Source: Spirochaetaceae bacterium
Lineage (GTDB): Bacteria; Spirochaetota; Spirochaetia; Treponematales; Breznakiellaceae
Direction: 5' to 3'
Assembly (NCBI GenBank): GCA_031279895.1
Contig: JAITHR010000015.1
Location: 1 to 5,926, forward strand
Length of the DNA: 5,926 nucleotides
Each line of letters starts with the position of its first letter. The stretch's first letter is position 1. This document shows positions 3,672 through 5,926 of this stretch, one piece after another. The notes beneath the pieces were generated by a model. That model was given only the letters and a program-made list of their open reading frames with translations, ran no database searches and was not told where the DNA came from. The position numbers and the translations under genes were made by a program.

Positions 3672-5926
3672 ATGGCCGGAACCCTTTCGCCTTACCACCT
3701 CACCAAGGCCCGTGAATGGTATAACCTTTTTAACGTGTTTAATTCCCTTTCATGGTCCTTTCTCGCAGGCAACATCATCATCCTCTTTGCCATGCGCCTC
3801 AACGCCTCAGCCACCGTTATCGGTATTTTAAGCGCCCTGCTCTACGCGGCCTACTTCTTCCTGCCCCTTGGAAAACTCATCGCCCGCGCCTGCCCCATCG
3901 TGCGTATCTTCAGCACCTCCTGGATCTGCCGCTCCCTTGCCATGGGAACCCTGGTGGCCGTGCCGTTCGCACGCCCCGAACTGGCCATGAAGCTCCTCCT
4001 CGCCGGCGTCAGCCTCTTCCACCTGATACGCGGTATCGGCATGATAGGCAACAACCCGGTACTCAGCAACCTGGCGTCCGGGCCGGACCGCGGGAGCTAC
4101 ATGACCCAAATCCAGATTATAAACAGCGCGGTCGCCATGTTCTGCGGCTTTTTCATCGCGCTGGTGCTGGGGCGGGACCCGCCGCTCTCGCTGTACGCGC
4201 TCCTTATGACCGCGGGTATCGTCTGCGGGGTCCTGAGCGGCTTCCTCATGCGGAAAATACCGGAGCCGCCGGCGGAAGACGCGGGAAAAAAGGCCGGGTT
4301 CCTCACGGCGGTCAAAGAAACCTTCGCGAACCGGCCCCTCAGACGGTTCATCGTCATCTTTTTTCTCACTGCCCTCGTGTCCGCGGTGGCCCGCTCGTTT
4401 ATCATCGTGTACAGCCGGGAGGTCTTTGCCCAGAGCGACGGCATGGTGTCCCTCTACTCGGTCTTCGGCGGCCTGGGGGTCCTTATCATCGGGCTTCTGA
4501 GCCGGTTTTTCGTTGACCGTATCGGCGCGAAACCCATCTTTATCGTGTGCGTCATAACGGGCTTCGCGGGAATGGCGCCGGTCATCCTCATCCCCGAAGG
4601 GCTGGCGGAAAACCTCTCTTCCGCCGTGCTTTTCCTAAGCTTCCTCTTTTTCATTATCAACTTCGGCTTCTTAGGCGCCGAGGGTATCGCCCAAACCTAC
4701 TTCCTCGCGCTCGTGCCTATGGAACTCATGCTTGACATGGGAATCCTCTATTTCTTCGTGTTCGGCGTGGCCGGCGCCGGCGGCTCCTTTCTCGCGGGCC
4801 TGTTTCTCGACGCCCTAAGCGGGAGCGGCGCGTCGGTCTTTCTCGCGTTTAAGATCCTCTTCGGCATCCTGAGCGGCCTTACGGCCCTGACCCTGGCGCT
4901 CCAGCGGAACCTCGTACCCCTGGGCGCCCTGCCGTTTCGCGGCGCCCTTGGGGTGCTGTTTTCACCGCGGGACCTGCGGGCCATAACCCTGCTTGAAAAG
5001 CTCGACAAGACCAAAGACTCGATCGAGGAGGAGGCGCTCCTTAACGCGCTCCACGGCTCCCCGTCCAATCTGGCGCTGAAAGGGCTTCTGGCCCGGGCGC
5101 GCTCCCCGCGCCTCGCGGTGCGCCTTGAGTCCCTGCGGGCCATGGAAGCTCTGGCCGCTCTGGACCGGGACGCGGAACAGGCGCTCCTTGGGGACGCGGT
5201 GCGCAACCCCTTTACCACCGCGTATATCGCGGCACGTATTCTGGGGAACCACAAGGTATTCTCGGCGGTACCGATTCTGCGGGACGCGGCGCGGTCCGAG
5301 GACTATATGCTTGCCGGAGAAGCGGTCATCGCGCTCGCGAAACTGGGGGACGGGGATTCCCGACCGGAAATCGAGGGGATTATCAGCGGAACCGAAAACC
5401 CGCGCCTTAAAATCATGGGGGTCGAGGCCCTTGGGATATATAAATCCCCCCATTCCCTCCCGGTGCTCCTTGACACGCTGCGGGTTCCCGATCCGCCGCC
5501 CTACCTTCGGGACGAAGTGGTGCTTGCCATGGCGGACATCCTCACGGTCCAGACGAGTTTCTACCCGCTCCTCACGCGGTTTCTGGAGGACGAGAGCCTC
5601 GCGCCCACGCTGGCCGCGGACGAGGCGGAGGCCGCGTTCGAGTATTACCGGAGTGTCAGCACCGGCTTGTTTTACCGGAAGAAGCGCGGCTTCGCGGCGC
5701 TCGACGAACTGGCCCGCTCCCTGCCCCCGGCGGTAGCGGCGTTTGCGCGGGACTCCGACGGCGGGGATCTTTCCCGCTGGATCTGGCGCCTCCCGGAATC
5801 CGTAACCGATCCGGTCATTCAGACGGTTATGGCCGAAGCCGCGCTGGAGGAGGAACTCCTTGTGTACCACCGCCTCCGCCTCCTTATCGTTCACTGGGCA
5901 TCCCGTACACTCCGCCGCCTCACCAA
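3672..5926 (+). CDS. MFS-type transporter with C-terminal HEAT-like domain, 3' end outside the window
   Basis: 751 codons are visible with no stop, so the gene continues past the edge. Residues 1-410 form a 12-helix major facilitator domain: hydrophobic segments near 24-41, 47-66, 84-100, 106-126, 147-166, 172-193, 224-247, 259-280, 287-307, 316-338, 356-379 and 386-410, with a polar central loop (194-222). A typical MFS loop motif, VDRIGAKP (281-288), follows helix 8, and a GK..AR variant follows helix 2. Residues about 430-750 are soluble, charged and alpha-helical, with HEAT-like pairs of helices (for example 480-510, 515-560, 565-603, 611-640), presumably cytoplasmic. Substrate unknown. 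The start is the first ATG after an in-frame stop at 3663; no usable ribosome site precedes it, which agrees with a leaderless mRNA. Divergent from the aminotransferase; a functional link is only possible. Confidence 0.88.
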   Translation, partial: MAGTLSPYHLTKAREWYNLFNVFNSLSWSFLAGNIIILFAMRLNASATVIGILSALLYAAYFFLPLGKLIARACPIVRIFSTSWICRSLAMGTLVAVPFARPELAMKLLLAGVSLFHLIRGIGMIGNNPVLSNLASGPDRGSYMTQIQIINSAVAMFCGFFIALVLGRDPPLSLYALLMTAGIVCGVLSGFLMRKIPEPPAEDAGKKAGFLTAVKETFANRPLRRFIVIFFLTALVSAVARSFIIVYSREVFAQSDGMVSLYSVFGGLGVLIIGLLSRFFVDRIGAKPIFIVCVITGFAGMAPVILIPEGLAENLSSAVLFLSFLFFIINFGFLGAEGIAQTYFLALVPMELMLDMGILYFFVFGVAGAGGSFLAGLFLDALSGSGASVFLAFKILFGILSGLTALTLALQRNLVPLGALPFRGALGVLFSPRDLRAITLLEKLDKTKDSIEEEALLNALHGSPSNLALKGLLARARSPRLAVRLESLRAMEALAALDRDAEQALLGDAVRNPFTTAYIAARILGNHKVFSAVPILRDAARSEDYMLAGEAVIALAKLGDGDSRPEIEGIISGTENPRLKIMGVEALGIYKSPHSLPVLLDTLRVPDPPPYLRDEVVLAMADILTVQTSFYPLLTRFLEDESLAPTLAADEAEAAFEYYRSVSTGLFYRKKRGFAALDELARSLPPAVAAFARDSDGGDLSRWIWRLPESVTDPVIQTVMAEAALEEELLVYHRLRLLIVHWASRTLRRLT

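Noticed and set aside
3432..3698. 89-residue upstream extension of the aminotransferase
   Set aside because: It would cross the predicted promoter, the GGAGG site and the foldback element. The encoded sequence is Arg/Leu repeats without family similarity, while the start at 3431 gives a normal N-terminus.
3752..5894. Other long frames on both strands across the transporter, for example 3752-4516 (+) and 4962-5894 (-)
   Set aside because: They are Arg/Pro-rich shadows; the frame from 3672 gives clear transmembrane helices and HEAT-like repeats throughout.

Overview
The window looks like chromosomal DNA from a GC-rich bacterium. A spirochaete of the Treponema group (for example a termite-gut relative) is my best guess. 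It rests on the general look of the proteins: a PyrE with the CPLC...KPGSR tail, a small membrane protein starting NPYQSP, and an MFS protein with an REWYNLFN start. No database search backs it. Three genes are complete and a fourth runs off the right edge. There are no RNA genes, no transposase and no CRISPR array.

Layout. Bases 1-800 hold no credible gene and are almost entirely repeats: 93/94-bp tandem units (1-280), a short spacer with a GC hairpin (281-342), six copies of a 16-bp perfect palindrome on an exact 21-bp period (343-462), a 27-bp motif (472-498), three 84-bp units (498-745) and a 9-bp minisatellite (737-772). Next come pyrE (803-1396, +), which makes orotidine monophosphate in pyrimidine synthesis, and an unknown three-helix membrane protein (1476-2012, +) with its own candidate promoter. 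The convergent gap 2013-2231 holds three 78-bp units of the same repeat family. A PLP-dependent aminotransferase (2232-3431, -) follows. The divergent gap 3432-3671 holds a promoter for each direction and, between them, a 104-bp foldback repeat. Finally, a 12-helix MFS transporter fused to a HEAT-like alpha-helical domain starts at 3672 (+) and is cut by the window end.

The four genes do not form an obvious pathway; the unifying feature is the repeat family. Modules such as TCCTGATACCGCGGCAAAG and hairpins of the form stem-GGA-stem recur in all the large intergenic gaps. Hairpin stems differ between copies but stay base-paired, and the loop trinucleotide (GGA, or TCC in the inverted form) is almost constant. 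The same 27-bp motif precedes two of the tandem arrays. Repeat sequence also forms the last codons and the stop codon of two of the genes. The palindrome array and the covarying hairpin family are the most likely places for something undescribed: a repeated protein-binding site, a structured RNA, or a non-autonomous mobile element. The sequence alone does not decide which.
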